A model generated the notes under the pieces. The model saw only the letters and a program-made list of their open reading frames with translations, was not told where the DNA came from and did not search any database. Shown piece by piece: positions 23,540-35,932 of a stretch of 64,000 nucleotides of DNA; positions within the stretch are counted from its first letter, which is position 1, and every line of letters begins with the position of its first letter. Where the stretch lies: NCBI GenBank assembly GCA_009363875.1, contig CM018690.1:34229445-34293444 (forward strand). Direction: 5' to 3'. The translations under genes were made by a program, and so were the position numbers. The DNA is from Mikania micrantha. Its lineage: Eukaryota; Streptophyta; Magnoliopsida; Asterales; Asteraceae.

Positions 23540-23880
23540 GTTGTTACGGGAGGGGTTTTATAACAAGTGCGATAGGTGCGACCGCACATGACCCATATTT
23601 TTAGGGTGTCCTAATTTTTTTAAAAAGAATTGTATATTTTATATATAAATTTTATTTTACAACAAACACATATAATTTACATTCCAATTTTTTAAATATG
23701 TTTAACTCAAATACGAATTTTATAAAAGCTAAAAAAAACTTGTTCCTTAAACATAACTCATTACGATTTAAAATTTAGGTAAAAGAAAAAAACAAATTAA
23801 CTCAATTCATATTTAGTTACAAACGAATTACCACATACACCTATTTTTATTATTCGCACAGGCTAATAGGCTAATATTTA
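23540..23880 (-). mobile_element. Decayed hAT-like relative of 21506
   Basis: Shares internal blocks with 21506-21871 (ACAACAAACACATA, CGAATTTTATAAAAGCTAAAA, ATTTAAAATTTAGGTAAAA) in the same order, but lacks clean termini. Borders approximate. Confidence 0.55.
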
Positions 23881-23894
23881 ATGCTTTAGTAAAC

Positions 23895-24830
23895 ACTAGG
23901 TTATTACCCGTGTAAAACACGAGTTGTATAAAACTAAGCATTTGTTAAATTGATCACTTATAAAAAAATTGATATAGATAAAGTAAACTTATTAACATTT
24001 TCTTAAAAAAATAGTATATTTTACAAATATTTAAACACTTCTTTATATACAAGATTGTATATATATAAACAATATTGTAATAAATATTTGATATGATGAA
24101 AATTACTTATTACATCTAATGATAAAATATAACAAATTAAAATTTTCCTTAAGATGTTGATTAATTTTATCTAAGAAAAAAGAAATAAAAAATCACTAAA
24201 GTGTGTTAAATATGATAGTATAAACTAAATATTGATAACAAATGCTTTAAAAGTCTTAATTAATAAAGTGTGATTATTATATGTTTAAAAATCATACGAA
24301 CCACATATCAAAAACTATATCTATTTACATAATAAATACGTATAAAAATTAAGAACTAAAACTTAGTTTTTCAAAAAAAAAAAAAAACAAAACAACATAT
24401 TCATAATTATTTGACATATTGCATTTTTATCATTTAACGACATTAAATTATTAAAAATTGTAAATATCCATAAATAAAAATTGTTATCATTCTTCTTTCT
24501 TTCTTTAGTTAGAATTTAAAACTTTTGAATTATGTATCTTGATAATTCAATTTAGTTAAATTATTATTCATTGATTAAAATTAATTGAATATTAAAATTT
24601 TGAATTTTAAAATTATTTGACTTAATTAACTATCTCATTTAAAGTATGAATTAATTATATTTATTAAATGAAATTAATTTTTAAAATGTCGAGAATTAAT
24701 ATAGTATTGACATGTGTCACAAATATGACGTGGATGGCATAAAATGATGTCATATGGCACACATATGATGTGGATAGCCTAAAATGATGTCTTGTGGCCA
24801 AATTATTACTCTTTTATTAGATAGTATAGA
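23895..24830 (-). mobile_element. Non-autonomous Helitron (936 bp)
   Basis: Read on the minus strand it starts TCTATACTATCTAATAAAAG and ends with a hairpin (CTCGTGTTTTACACGGGT), then AATAACCTAG. The bases next to it are A on the 5' side and T on the 3' side, as expected for insertion between A and T. No coding capacity; AT-rich interior. Confidence 0.75.
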
Positions 24831-25084
24831 TATAGATTTTTTGACGTGTTTCTATTGCATCTTCTTGATAGTTGTTTCTCGAGATGCAACAACAAACCAG
24901 AGGTGTTTTCTGAAATTTAGACAAATGAAATGCTCCATGGAAGATGAAGAACAACATCACTCAACAAAACCCTTTTCCGATTGTTATCAGTTCAAGTCAG
25001 TGCCACAATTTATCAACCCCATACTTCAAAATCAAAATTGGGTACTTTTCTTCTTGTTTCTTCCATGGTGAAATCTCTCTCTGA

Positions 25085-27376
25085 GCCCAGAGGCACTCGT
25101 AACCTTAACAATGAAGAATCGAGTTTTTTCAAGTGGTGTTCTTCGAAGAACCTCTCTTGATGTATCCAAAAAGATTGAAATTCTTTTTGGTTTTTACTTA
25201 ACAATGATTTCACTCTCAGATTCACTAATTCTTGAAATTCTTTGAAGAACCTCTCTTGATGTATCCAAAAAGATTAAAATTCTTTTTGGTTTTTACTTAA
25301 CAATGATTTCACTCTCAGATTCACTAATTCTTGAAATTCTTCAAAGAACCTCTCTTGATGTATCCAAAAAGATTGATTTTGTCAAAAGGTGTTCTTTCAG
25401 GCATAACTACAAGCACTCGGTGGCCACTTACTCGTAGATGCTCAAAACCCTCTGTATAAACCATGTGATTCATAAAGATTATATTTTTGAATTTCTTTCT
25501 TCAATGAATCTTGAATGGGTTATTCTTGATTCATCATCATTCAAACTCCTGCTTGATTCTTTCATAAAGTCTGGTAGTTTTGATACCGCTCTTGAAATAT
25601 TAGATCACGTGGAGAATATTTTAGATAAATTCAATCCTGATGTTTACAACTCTGTTCTTTTTGCCTGTGTTCGTAGTAATCACTTAAATATGGCCTTGTT
25701 TACTTCGTTTAAGCTCTTGGATTCAGTTACAGATGAAGATGTTAGTTTCATTAATTTTGCTGCTTGTAATGAGTTACTTGTTGCACTAAGAAAGGCTGGC
25801 ATGAAATCAGAATTCAGAAATATTTTTTATAAGTCAAGAGAAAAGATTAAAAATTTTCATGTGATTGTGTGGGGTTATAATATATGTACCCATGCGTTTG
25901 GTAAATGGGGTGAATTGGAAACTGCATTAAATATTTTCAAAGTGATAAAGGAAAGGAGTGATTCTTTGGCTCTTGATTTATGCACATATAACAGTCTGAT
26001 TCAATCTCTTGGCTTCAATAGGAGGGTTAATGATGCTCTTAATGTTTGGGAGGAATTGAAAAGCTCGGGTCATGAGCCATATGATTTCACTTATCGTATA
26101 ATCATACAAGACTGCTGTAAATGTTATAGAATGTACAATGCCACCAAAATTTTTAGTGAAATGCATCATAATGGGTTTCACCCGGATACAATTGCGTATA
26201 ATTCTATGCTTGATGGGTTTCTGAAATAAAAAAATGTTATGGAAGCATGCCAACTGTTCGAGAAAATGGTTGATGATGGTGTGAGGGCTTATTGTTGTGC
26301 ATACAATATATTGATTGATGGGTTGTTTAAAAATAGAAGAGGGCAATGATTGAAAAAGCTCTGGAATTGGTGGAAGAATAGAATCCAGAGGATTTATTGT
26401 TGATTTAGTTGCTATAACTCATCTTTTGGTAGCTATTAGCACATAAAGTCGAGTGGATTTGACAGATAGACTCTTCAAGCACATAAAAAATGGAAATTTA
26501 ATGTCTGTTGTTCTTGAATGGAAAACTAATATGGCAGTGTTAATGAAAGATCCAAAGATTAGAAAAAAAGATTTCACCCCTATGTTTAGAGAAGCAGATT
26601 TTAGAGAATTAATGACTTTAATTATTTCACATGAATCAATTTCTTTAAATAAAGAAGCCATAGACCCATGGTCACCATCACCATACATTGATCATTTGGC
26701 TGATGAAGCAAAATCGCACAGTTCGCTGCTGATTTCATCAAAAGGAAAGCGAGTTCTAGAACAAGGTGTAGATTCATTTGACATTAATATGGTTAATACG
26801 TACTTAACTATATATCTAACCAAAGGAAAGCTAAGTTTAGCCTGCAGATTGCTTGATATTTTTACTAATTTGGGTGTTAATCCCATGAATTACACTTATA
26901 ATTCATTAATGAGTTCATTGGTGAAAAGGGGGTATTTAAATGAGACTTATGGAGTTCTGTCTGAAATGGGAGAAAAGCATATTTCTGCTGATGTGGCAAC
27001 ATACAATGTGATATTTCAAGCACCGGGCAAGATGGGACGGGCTGATCTAGCTGGGCCTGTTTTGAGAAAACTAACAGAGGAAGGTTTTCTGGATATGGTG
27101 ATGTATAATACTCTAATTAGTGTATTGGGTAAAGGTGGATGGTTTGACGAGGCAAATAGGAACCTTGAGCAGATGAATAAAAGGGGAATAAACCCTGATG
27201 TAGTCAATTATAACAAACTAATTGAAGTTAATAGTAAGGCAGGTAGATTGAAGGAAGCTCGACGGTATTTGTGGATGTTGGTGGATGCAGGTTGTGCTCC
27301 AAATCATGTCACTGATACAACTCTTAAGTTCTTGGAGAAAAAAAAGAGAAACAGAAACAAAAGTGACATCTTGTGA
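25085..27376 (+). pseudogene. PPR pseudogene (At4g01570-like)
   Basis: Remnant of a long intronless P-type pentatricopeptide repeat gene; such proteins usually bind organellar RNA. Segments match At4g01570 in order: RTSLDVSKKIDF (near 25350), then 25438-26226 with repeats such as NPDVYNSVLFACVRSNHLN and HEPYDFTYRIIIQDCCK, and 26453-27373 with NYTYNSLMSSLVKRGYL and GINPDVVNYNKLIEVNSKAG. The frame is broken at 25435 (TAG where the relative has Gln) and 26227 (TAA). A loss of roughly 30 codons near 26345, a 1-nt frameshift near 26376, a stop at 26444 and an indel beside it follow. The C-terminal 300 codons are open, so decay may be moderately recent. The 5' part is distorted by a 99 bp tandem repeat and the true start is not identified. 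Codon use is AT-rich like the surroundings. Confidence 0.85.
25145..25375. repeat. 99 bp tandem repeat in the PPR pseudogene
   Basis: Units begin at 25145, 25244 and 25343 (GAAGAACCTCTCTTGATG), so about 2.3 copies of a 33-codon unit. The sequence encodes LSDSLILEIL-RTSLDVSKKI; the middle junction reads TGA. Length is a multiple of three, so the duplication alone would not shift frame. Confidence 0.9.
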
Positions 27377-28873
27377 TTAGATTCTGCTGGGTAGATTTGT
27401 TTTAGTCCAAACTCCAAACATTTTTAGAGACTTTTGGTTGTATTTAGATGTTCTAACAACCTTATTTTAGAATTTTCTATGCTTTTAACCACATTGTGGT
27501 GCCGGTGTAGGATTTAGCAAAGTTGTACTACTTTTCACAGATAAGAGTATGTGGGTTAGCTTTTTACTTTCTTTGTTTCACCATGTTCTCATGCTCTTGG
27601 ATTATCTGTCTATTCACATGAACCAAATGCATAAGTGAATCGGTGCTTATTTTTGGTTTTGTTGACTGAAATTGTGGATCTGTTTTTTCTTTTCAAAGTA
27701 AATTATGTTCATAATCTTGATCTTGACCACTTGTTTCATTTATATTGGAAACAAACTCTCTGCATATTGTTACTGAGCTTATTTATGATTCATCTTTAAG
27801 CCCACAAAATGGTAACTTTGGTTGTCGGGCAATTTCAAGTGTTGTAGATTGTAGATAGTTTGTTCTAGTGATTAGGAAAGATGATGATTTTGTTAAATTG
27901 AACTGCTATGAATTGCCTGTTTTTAGTGCTATTAAAGATGGTAAAGATCAACATGCCATACAAAATTGAAGCAAAAATTGTCTTTTTTGACCTGTTTGTT
28001 TAAACAAGATACAAGATTTGTTAGTCTTGACTAATTGATAGTCAATGTTTTGTTTGACATCCAAATCTATTGAAAGAGTTAGGTTTCTATTATTATATTA
28101 TCTTGTGTTCTGGTTAGAAATGGTCTCAATCAACAGCCATTCTGGTAAATTTAGGAAAAAACATGCATTTTATGTTGATGTCAGATAGATCTCAGCTGGG
28201 AGTTGGATGATTGAATTATTTTTGTGTGGAAGATTAGTTAACAAGTGTCAAGAAGGCCAGTTGATTGAACCGGAGATTGTGTAGCTTTCATGTGGGTCAT
28301 GAGTGAGATCATGGTTCTAATTTGATTGTTTTTTACAGCTTAAGAAAAATATGATTTGTTGGTATTAAACAACAAAACTCAATTTATGTTTTGTTGACCG
28401 GTCAACTGTTGGCATAAGTTTTTGAAAAGTGTAAACAGCCTTTAGTGAAACTTCATGAGAATATTAATTGTTTTACTTGTAGCTGCTGTTCAAAGGACTG
28501 CTAATACAAGCACACTTAATTCATGGTATATTTGTTTTTGCCCTTTGGATGATTCTTCTTTTATTTGGTGGGCTTTTCAACTAAGAAAAACTCACAAAAT
28601 AAACTTTTTAAAGTCTACAATCCCTAACTAAACATTGAATATCCAAAGTACAAAAAATAGCATGTGCATGATGGTGTTTTTGTCACAATTTGGTCATCTA
28701 CAACTATTTTGTACACGCGAATGTAACTGATAATACATGTGGCAAAAAGGCCGAAAGGCAATAAATTACATATTTGTTTTTTGTATTTTGGATATTCTGT
28801 GTATAGTAAGAAGTAGTTGACTTCAAACACTTTAGACCCTGATGGGATATTAGGTTCAAACAGCAAGGTAATC
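27377..28873. other. 3' flank of the PPR pseudogene, no gene seen
   Basis: T-rich sequence with no supported coding region, running to the 5 bp target duplication TAATC at 28869-28873 next to the retrotransposon. Confidence 0.5.
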
Positions 28874-29061
28874 TAATATGTTGAAATAAGTCAAGGGACT
28901 TATGTTGTTAATTAGCTAAAGTGAGGGTTACTTGTTAATAATGATAGTTATGTTTTTTAATTATATTAAGTTGGGTATTATAAGCTCAACCATGCTAATA
29001 AACGAGATTAGGATTGAGTCTCAATTTTCTCTCTGTTCCTTCTATTATTTTACTCTTATCA
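28874..29061 (+). repeat. 5' LTR
   Basis: 188 bp. The first dinucleotide is TA instead of the TG seen in the 3' LTR, a likely point mutation; it ends TTATCA. The target duplication confirms the border. Confidence 0.92.
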
Positions 29062-29062
29062 T

Positions 29063-29073
29063 TGGTATCAGAG
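29063..29073 (+). promoter_or_regulatory. Primer-binding site (initiator tRNA-Met)
   Basis: TGGTATCAGAG begins one base after the 5' LTR, the standard plant PBS complementary to the 3' end of initiator tRNA-Met. Confidence 0.9.
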
Positions 29074-29123
29074 AGGTCGATTCTCGGCAGCTCTTGATTC
29101 GAATTCAAATTGGATTATCGAAG

Positions 29124-30096
29124 ATGGAGACGCGTAGAAGATCTGACTTGGAGAAGACGATTGATGAACATGCGGTCACGTTATTAAAGGTGGACGCCTT
29201 TATGCAGAACTCAGAGCAAACATTCGCAGCGTTGAGTGCTAATATACAAGCAATTTTGACGAAATTAAATAACAATGGAGGAAATTCATTACATGTTGAA
29301 GGTGAAGATCTGAGGATCATCTCAATTGCAAATAGGGGAGAACGATTACATTGGATTGGAAAGATCGATTTTCCTAAATTCGATGGTAATACAGGTGATG
29401 TGGATGACTGGATATACAAATGCGAGCATTTCTTTAGCATTGATAACACACCAGAGAATTTCAATGTTAGATATGCAGCTATTCGTTTAGAAGGAAATGC
29501 GGTGAAATGGCATTAATCATTCATGCGAACTAAAGCAATACCGATTACAGACATTTCATTGAAGGAATATTAAGAAGCTATTGTTTCAAGATTTTCAATG
29601 ACTTTATTTGAAGATGCTATGGAAACATTAACTTCATTGTCTCAATCGGGGTCATTAGAATAATTTTGTCAAAATTTGATGCACATTTGCTTAAGGTATC
29701 AATTCCTAAACCTTATGCAGTTAGCATATTTTTAAAAGCTGTTAAACCGGAGATTGGTGGTCTTGTTAAGATGTTTCAACCGAAGAGTTTGAGAGAAGCA
29801 TTTCGGTTAGCAAAGATTCAAGATAACACTAATAAGATCTTGGTGCCAACTACTAGTAGGTATCATTCTAATTCCTCTACTATAGTTAACAAATTTCAGA
29901 ATGGGGTTAAACCTCCTATGAATGTTTCCACTTACCCTTATTACCAACTCCACCAAGTAATAAGAAATTTAGTAACACAAAACAAATTTCTAGTAAAAAA
30001 ATTGAAGGAAAACGGGCTAGAGGTGAGTGTTTCCGGTGTCCAGAGAAGTTTACATCGGGACACAAGTGTGCTAATAAGCAACCCTTAGCTTTAAAA
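29124..30096 (+). pseudogene. gag (capsid/nucleocapsid), broken
   Basis: Begins METRRRSDLEKTIDEH, continues through a capsid part (KIDFPKFDGNTGDVDDWIYK), and ends with a zinc knuckle (CFRCPEKFTSGHKC, near 30028-30069). Nonsense codons at 29514, 29571 and 29661, a 1-nt frameshift near 29672 and another near 29935 disrupt it. The knuckle lies in the frame that continues into protease. Confidence 0.88.
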
Positions 30097-33000
30097 TTGC
30101 ATGGGGGCGAGGAAGGTGATGAACTGGAAAGTAGGGAAGAGTTGAAAGTGATACAAGAACAGCAGGATCCTCATTTTTTAATTCATGCTCTCACAGGATT
30201 AACATCCTTTTCAACCATGAAGGTTATAGGCACAATTGGCAATAAACAGTTAAGGATACTTATAGATTCTGGGTCTACTCATAATTTTTTGAGTAATCAA
30301 TTGGCTATGAAACTTAATTGTTACACACAACAAATATAGCAGATGACTGTTGGTGTGGCCAATGGGTCCAGAATCAACTGTACTAGATATTGTCCCAATT
30401 TTCAATGGTTGATGCAGTTCTTATGGTTTACTGCTAATGTCTTTATCATTCCTCTAGATAACTATGATATGGTACTGGGTGTGCAGTGGTTATTGACTTT
30501 GGGAACCATTGTATGGGATTTTAGGAATATGGTTATGCAATTTCAGTTGGGAAATGCACAATGTACTTTGAAGGGTGTGGATAATAATAAGATTTCCTTA
30601 TGTTATGTGGATTCTATGAATCTTTTGTTGGGTCAGGAAGGTAAGGTTGTAACAGCTCATTTATTGAGTTTACAATTACAACCAGAGTTGAAAATATTTC
30701 AACATGATACTAAAGTTGGGGATACTATTGATGATAAAGGGTTACAAGCACAGTTACAAGAATTTGAAGATGTTTTTCAGGTGCCTTTGGCATTACCTCC
30801 ACAAAGGCCATTTGATCATAAAATTCTACTTAAAGACAAGGATATGGTAGTCAATTTAAAACCATATAGGTATCAAGAAGCTCAAAAGGATATTATAGAA
30901 CAATAAACAAGGGAGTTAATGGATACAGGGGTAGTAAGAAATAGTACAAGTCCCTTTGCTGCTCCAGTGGTTTTGGTGAAGAAAAAAGATGGTAGTATTG
31001 ACTATTGAAAGCTTAATGAAGCAACTGTTAAGAATAGCTATCCAATTCCTTTAGTGGAAGAGCTATTTGAAGAATTGGGTCAAGCGATGGTTTTTCTAAG
31101 TTGGATTTAAGGTCCGGTTACCATCAAATTAGAATGCATGAAGATGATATTCAAAAGACTGCATTTAGAACTCATGAAGGTCTCTTTGAATTTGTGGTAA
31201 TGCCTTTTGGCTTGACAAATGCCCCGGAAACTTTTCAAGCTTTAATGAATACTACATTTAAAGAATTGTTCAGGAAATTTGTATTGGTTTTCTTTGATGA
31301 TATTTTAATATACAGCAAGTCATGGGAGCTGCATTTAGAACACATCAGAATAGTATTAACAATATTAAGGCAACAACAATTGTATGCAAAGAAATTGAAG
31401 TGTTCATTTGGTGGAACTTCTGTAGAGTATTTGGGGCATATTATTTCAAAGGATGATGTGTCTACAGATCCACAGAAATTGGCAACAATTAATGAATGGC
31501 CTGTACCTGCTGACATTAAATAGTTGAGAGGTTTTTTAGGTTTAACAGGATACTATAGGAGATTTATTAAATCTTATGGTATGTCGGCTAAATCTTTAAC
31601 AAATCTACTCAGAAAGGATGCTTTTGTGTGGTATGATGAAGCAACTCAAGCATTTAAAGAATTAAAACTTGCTTTAGCAAGTCCACCTGTTTTAGCTTTA
31701 CCAGACTTTACAAAGCCTTTTGTGATTGAAACAGATGCTTCTGGTAAGGGCATTGGGACTTTTTTAATGCAAGAAGGTCACCCTATTGCATTTATTAGTA
31801 AGGCATTGTCAGCAAAACAACAAGCTTGGTATGTGTATGAAAGAGAGTTGTTAGCCATCTTATTTACAGTCAAACAACGACATCATTACATGTCAATGGG
31901 TCATTTTATCATTAGAACAGATCAAAAGAGTTTAAGACATTTGGTATGGACCAAAAGATTACTACTCCACTACAACAAATTTGGATTTCTAAAATGGCAG
32001 GATATGATTTTGAAATCAATTACAAATCGATGGTTGATAATAGTGCAGCTGATGCATTGTCCAGAGTTCAAGCACCTGCCTTGTTGTCCATTACTGTTAG
32101 TACATTTGATCCGGAAATTTGGTCAAGAGTACAAGCTTCTTGGGAAAATGATGAAAGGGTAAGAGTTATTAAAGATGATTTAAGCAAAGGTATTGATAGG
32201 AGAGGATATGCTATGGTGGGTCAGACTTTGTTTAAGAAGAATAAGGTGGTTGTAGGTAATGATGGTTAATTACAAGGGGATATCATTTCTTTATGCCATA
32301 AAGAGATTGTGAGTGGACATTTGGGTGTCCATGCAACTGTTAAAAGAATTAAGTCCATGTTTACATGGAAGGGAGTCATAAGCAGGTGAGGAATTTTGTA
32401 AGGAATTGTGTGGTTTGTCAAAAAGCGAAATATGAAACCGTAGATACACCGGGTTTATTACAACCATTAACAATTCCCACTCAAGTTTTTTCGGATATTT
32501 CAATGGATTTTATTGGGGAATTACCTAAAGTGCAAGGGAAAGATTCAATTCTTGTAGTTGTGGACAAATTGACTAAGTATAGTCATTTCATGGCTTTGTC
32601 ACATCTGTATTCTGCTTCTCAAGTTGCAGAAGTATTTTTGGATCAGGTGTTTAAATTACATGGGTGGTCGGAGACTATAGTATCTGATAAAGATCCTATT
32701 TTCACAAGCCAATTTTGGAAAGAATTCACGGCTTTACAAGGAATTTAATTGGCATTGTCGACTGCATACCATCCCCAAACAGATGGTCAGACTGAGGTGA
32801 TTAATAGATGTTTAGAAACGTATCTGAGGTGTATGGTCATGGATAAACCAACTAATTGGATCAAGTGGTTACCGCTTGCGGAATTCTGTTATAGTTGTAA
32901 TTTCCACACACCATTAGGAATCACATTGTTTCAAGCTCTGTATGGGTATCCACCTCCTATATTTGTTCCTTATGTTCCGAAAGATGTTAGAGCGGCAGCT

Positions 33001-33470
33001 GTTAATGAATTGTTATGTGATAGAGAAGCTACGATCAAGTTGTTGCGATTTTCTCTTACAAGAGCTCAAAATAGGATGAAGCAATTAGCAGACAAAAGAA
33101 GGAGTGATAGGGAATTCAGAGTGGGGGATTATGTGTATGTCAAATTGCATCCATATGGTCAGTCCACTTTGAGAATTTCTCATTTTAACAAATTAGGTCC
33201 CAAGTATTTTGGACCATTTATGGTATGTAATTGAATGTGTTGGAGCGGTTGCTTATAAATTGGATTTACCTGATGAAGCACAAGTTCATTCAGTGTTTCA
33301 TGTTTCCTTATTGAAGTTAGCAAGGGGTAATGTATCTCAAGCTATTCCTTTACCTACAGGTCCAAGGTTTTTGTTTAAGCCACTGCAAGTTCTTAAAAGA
33401 AGATTAGCAAGAAGCTACGTGGGATAATTTGAAGGATATGCAAATTAGATTTCCTGAATTTGTGGTTTGA
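30097..33470 (+). pseudogene. pol (protease, RT, RNase H, integrase), broken
   Basis: Protease active site DSG at 30265-30273. RT shows LDLRSGYHQIRMHEDD from 31101, MPFGLTNAP and FFDDILIYS (FDD at 31293-31301). RNase H follows (ETDASGKGIG near 31728; ERELLAI). Integrase has an HH-CC zinc region split by a frameshift near 32361, catalytic residues near 32506 (D), 32686 (D) and 32794 (E), and a GPKYFGPF block near 33205. Stops fall at 30337, 30904, 31006, 31521, 32267 and 32746; frameshifts near 31093, 31940, 32361, 33222 and 33415. About 10 nt are also missing before the YRKLNE region of RT (near 30999). After the integrase, LPDEAQVHSVFHVSLLK is followed by a shortened chromodomain-like tail ending TGA at 33468. 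Confidence 0.92.
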
Positions 33471-33487
33471 GGAAAAAACTTCGTTAT

Positions 33488-33495
33488 GGGAGAGG
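33488..33495 (+). promoter_or_regulatory. Polypurine tract
   Basis: GGGAGAGG just before the 3' LTR (33499), the usual plus-strand primer site. Confidence 0.75.
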
Positions 33496-33498
33496 TAT

Positions 33499-33686
33499 TG
33501 ATATGTTGAAATAAGTCAAGGGACTTATGTTGTTAATTAGCTAAAGTGAGTGTTAGTTGTTAATAATGATAGTTAAGTTTGTTAATTCTGTTAAGTTGGG
33601 TATTATAAGCTCAACCATGCTAATAAACGAGATTAGGATTGAGTCTCAATTTTCTCTCTGTTCCTTCTATTCTTTTACTCTTATCA
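33499..33686 (+). repeat. 3' LTR
   Basis: 188 bp, TGATATG...TTATCA, followed by the target duplication TAATC. Confidence 0.93.
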
Positions 33687-33691
33687 TAATC

Positions 33692-35155
33692 AGAGATAAG
33701 GTGTTGTTTATATTATACTTAAGAATTTGAGTCCCATCAAAGATGTATTGGTATAAAATGGTTGAAAAGACCTTTGATGATGTTTATTTTATGAACGTTT
33801 TCTTTCTAATCATTTATAATGTGTGTTTCTTGAACCCAACATGATTATCATTAATTCAGCTTGTGGTGATAGAAAAGACATTTAACTTCAACATGATTAC
33901 TATGAGTTCAGCCAAAGAGTTGATGAATACACTATTAAATACAGTGAACTTGAATTTTTTAGCCTTGTTTCGCTTCTTAACTGTAAACTTACCTTAATTC
34001 AATATTTTTTATTTAATAATTTGGCTCTAAATTTTACTTTAATATTTGTGTTTTTGGTAGATTATCGATTAATGGATCATGTTTTGATTTATTATATGAT
34101 CATTTACTTGATTATCATTACACTACTAAGTATTGGGTTGATCAATTAATTAGACATCATAAGTTGTGAGTCTCAATTGAAGCAACCTCTTTATTTCTAA
34201 ATATTAGAGGTAATGCTTTTTTACATTCTACTTTCCTTAAACTTTACCTTAACTTTACTAATAATGTGATATAATAAGTACGGTGATGATATATCCTTTG
34301 TAGATGTTTGATTGCTCTCTTTCTATTGATTGTTAATTTCCACACTTCCCATCCGATGATCGAATACTTACATGCTTGATTACATATTGATTACTTCTGA
34401 TTGATTGTTAATAGCCACCGTTTGACAAATTAATTTCCGTCGTTCTTCACTGTTGTATGACTGTGAATCGCTATTGATCAACCCTTTTTTAGCGACCAAC
34501 GATTAACAAACTAATCGTTAGTTGTTCGTACACAATTTATAAAATAGACCTTAGAGATTAAAACTATTGCAATAAGGACCCTACCCTAAGTAGGATAGCA
34601 ATTATATGATTATTTGAGTGTTACTATATGAAAATGATTGATTTGCTTGATTATTGACTAGATTATTCATAGACAACCAAACATATATGAAAAAAAAGAA
34701 GCTTGGATTCGCACCACTTTAAAGTTTAAAGTCAAACTCTTTTATGACACGATAAAAATCATCTTTCTTCTAATGTCTCGGTAGTTTTTATGAACTTAAA
34801 AGTGTACATATCAGGATAGGGGGTTTCTCTTAACCACTTACCCATATAATCAATTTGTATATATCACATTTCTATAATATAAATTATCACATTTTTTGAT
34901 TTATTTTTAACTTATCTTTTACGAGCTCTAGACAGACTAGACATGTGCAAAGTTAGAGATACGAGATTCCTTAAATTCATAACATGTATTTAAAAATATA
35001 ATAAAAAATTATTAAATTATAAATATTATCAAGCAGAGGATGGATACCAATACCTGAATGAGTGAGTGTAGATTATGGTAGTCCATAACGGTTTCTTCGG
35101 TTTTTCTTTCCACGTTTCAAGGCTATAACATGGCGTTGGAAACTGAAATTAGTTT
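33692..35155. other. Intergenic
   Basis: AT-rich, no supported gene. A faint SINE-like 3' motif (TTTACTAATAATGTGATATAATAAGTACGG-type) lies near 34255. Confidence 0.45.
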
Positions 35156-35932
35156 AAGGGTTATGCTAAATATACCCCCCTTTGTATTTTTTTTACTTGT
35201 CGTACCCCCTCCTTAAGTTTTTTAAATATATACAAGTAAACCTTATGTTTTTAATTAACTAAAAAGATCCATAAACCTTTAAACAAAAACATGAGGGACT
35301 GTTTTTACAAAACTCAAACATCACAGAATCATTATCATCATCAATTCATCGTTTAAAAATCAAATAAATATGAAATCTAAGCTTAAATAATCATAGTCGA
35401 ACTCAAACTCAAAGTCTATTAAAACGAGCATAAAACTCAAAATTAATTGAACCCAAACAATCCTTTAACCTCTGCGAAACTCTCTGCGTAAACAAAAGCT
35501 ATTCACAATCTCAACACAAATCAAGAAAAAGGCATGTAAGAACCCGACAGTTCGACTTCGGTTCATCAAGCAACGAACATGAATTAGTTAGCTAAGGTAG
35601 GTGTTTCATATACAATTACACTCGTTTTTGTTCGAGGAACGAAAGCCCTATGTTTGTAACAACAATCGGGCATCAGTTCAATCGAATTTGAACAAAGAGG
35701 AACTAGGGTTCATACAAATAAATCTGATTTTGGATGAATTTAATTTTATATTTTGTATAGGGTATGCCAAGTAAGAGGGGATACGTTTAGTAGAATTTAA
35801 AGTAAAAATAATATTTGGTGTATTTTGGTTGTGTTATATAGTTGAAGGGTTGATTATAACAAATTTATATTTAATATTTTAGGGGAGGGGGTATGACAAG
35901 TTCAAAAGGGGGTACATTTAGCCACACCCTTA
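35156..35932. mobile_element. TIR transposon remnant (~780 bp)
   Basis: Inverted ends of about 55 bp: TAAGGGTTATGCTAAATATA followed by a C-run and TACTTGTCGTACCCCCTCC at left, with the matching GGAGGGGGTATGACAAGT...TAGCCACACCCTTA at right. No transposase in the interior. A clean target duplication was not found, so the superfamily is open. Confidence 0.65.

Larger units (their letters stand above)
28874..33686 (+). mobile_element. Ty3/gypsy LTR retrotransposon, degenerate, chromovirus-like
   Basis: 4.8 kb element with two 188 bp LTRs (28874-29061, 33499-33686) that differ at 8 positions by my alignment. It has a 5 bp target duplication TAATC (28869-28873, 33687-33691), a PBS complementary to initiator tRNA-Met just after the 5' LTR, and a purine tract before the 3' LTR. 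The order gag, protease, reverse transcriptase, RNase H, integrase is Ty3/gypsy. An EATWDNL...FPEF end after the integrase resembles the end of a chromodomain, suggesting a chromovirus, though most of that domain is missing. The coding region has nine nonsense codons and about seven frameshifts, so it cannot move on its own. Confidence 0.95.
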
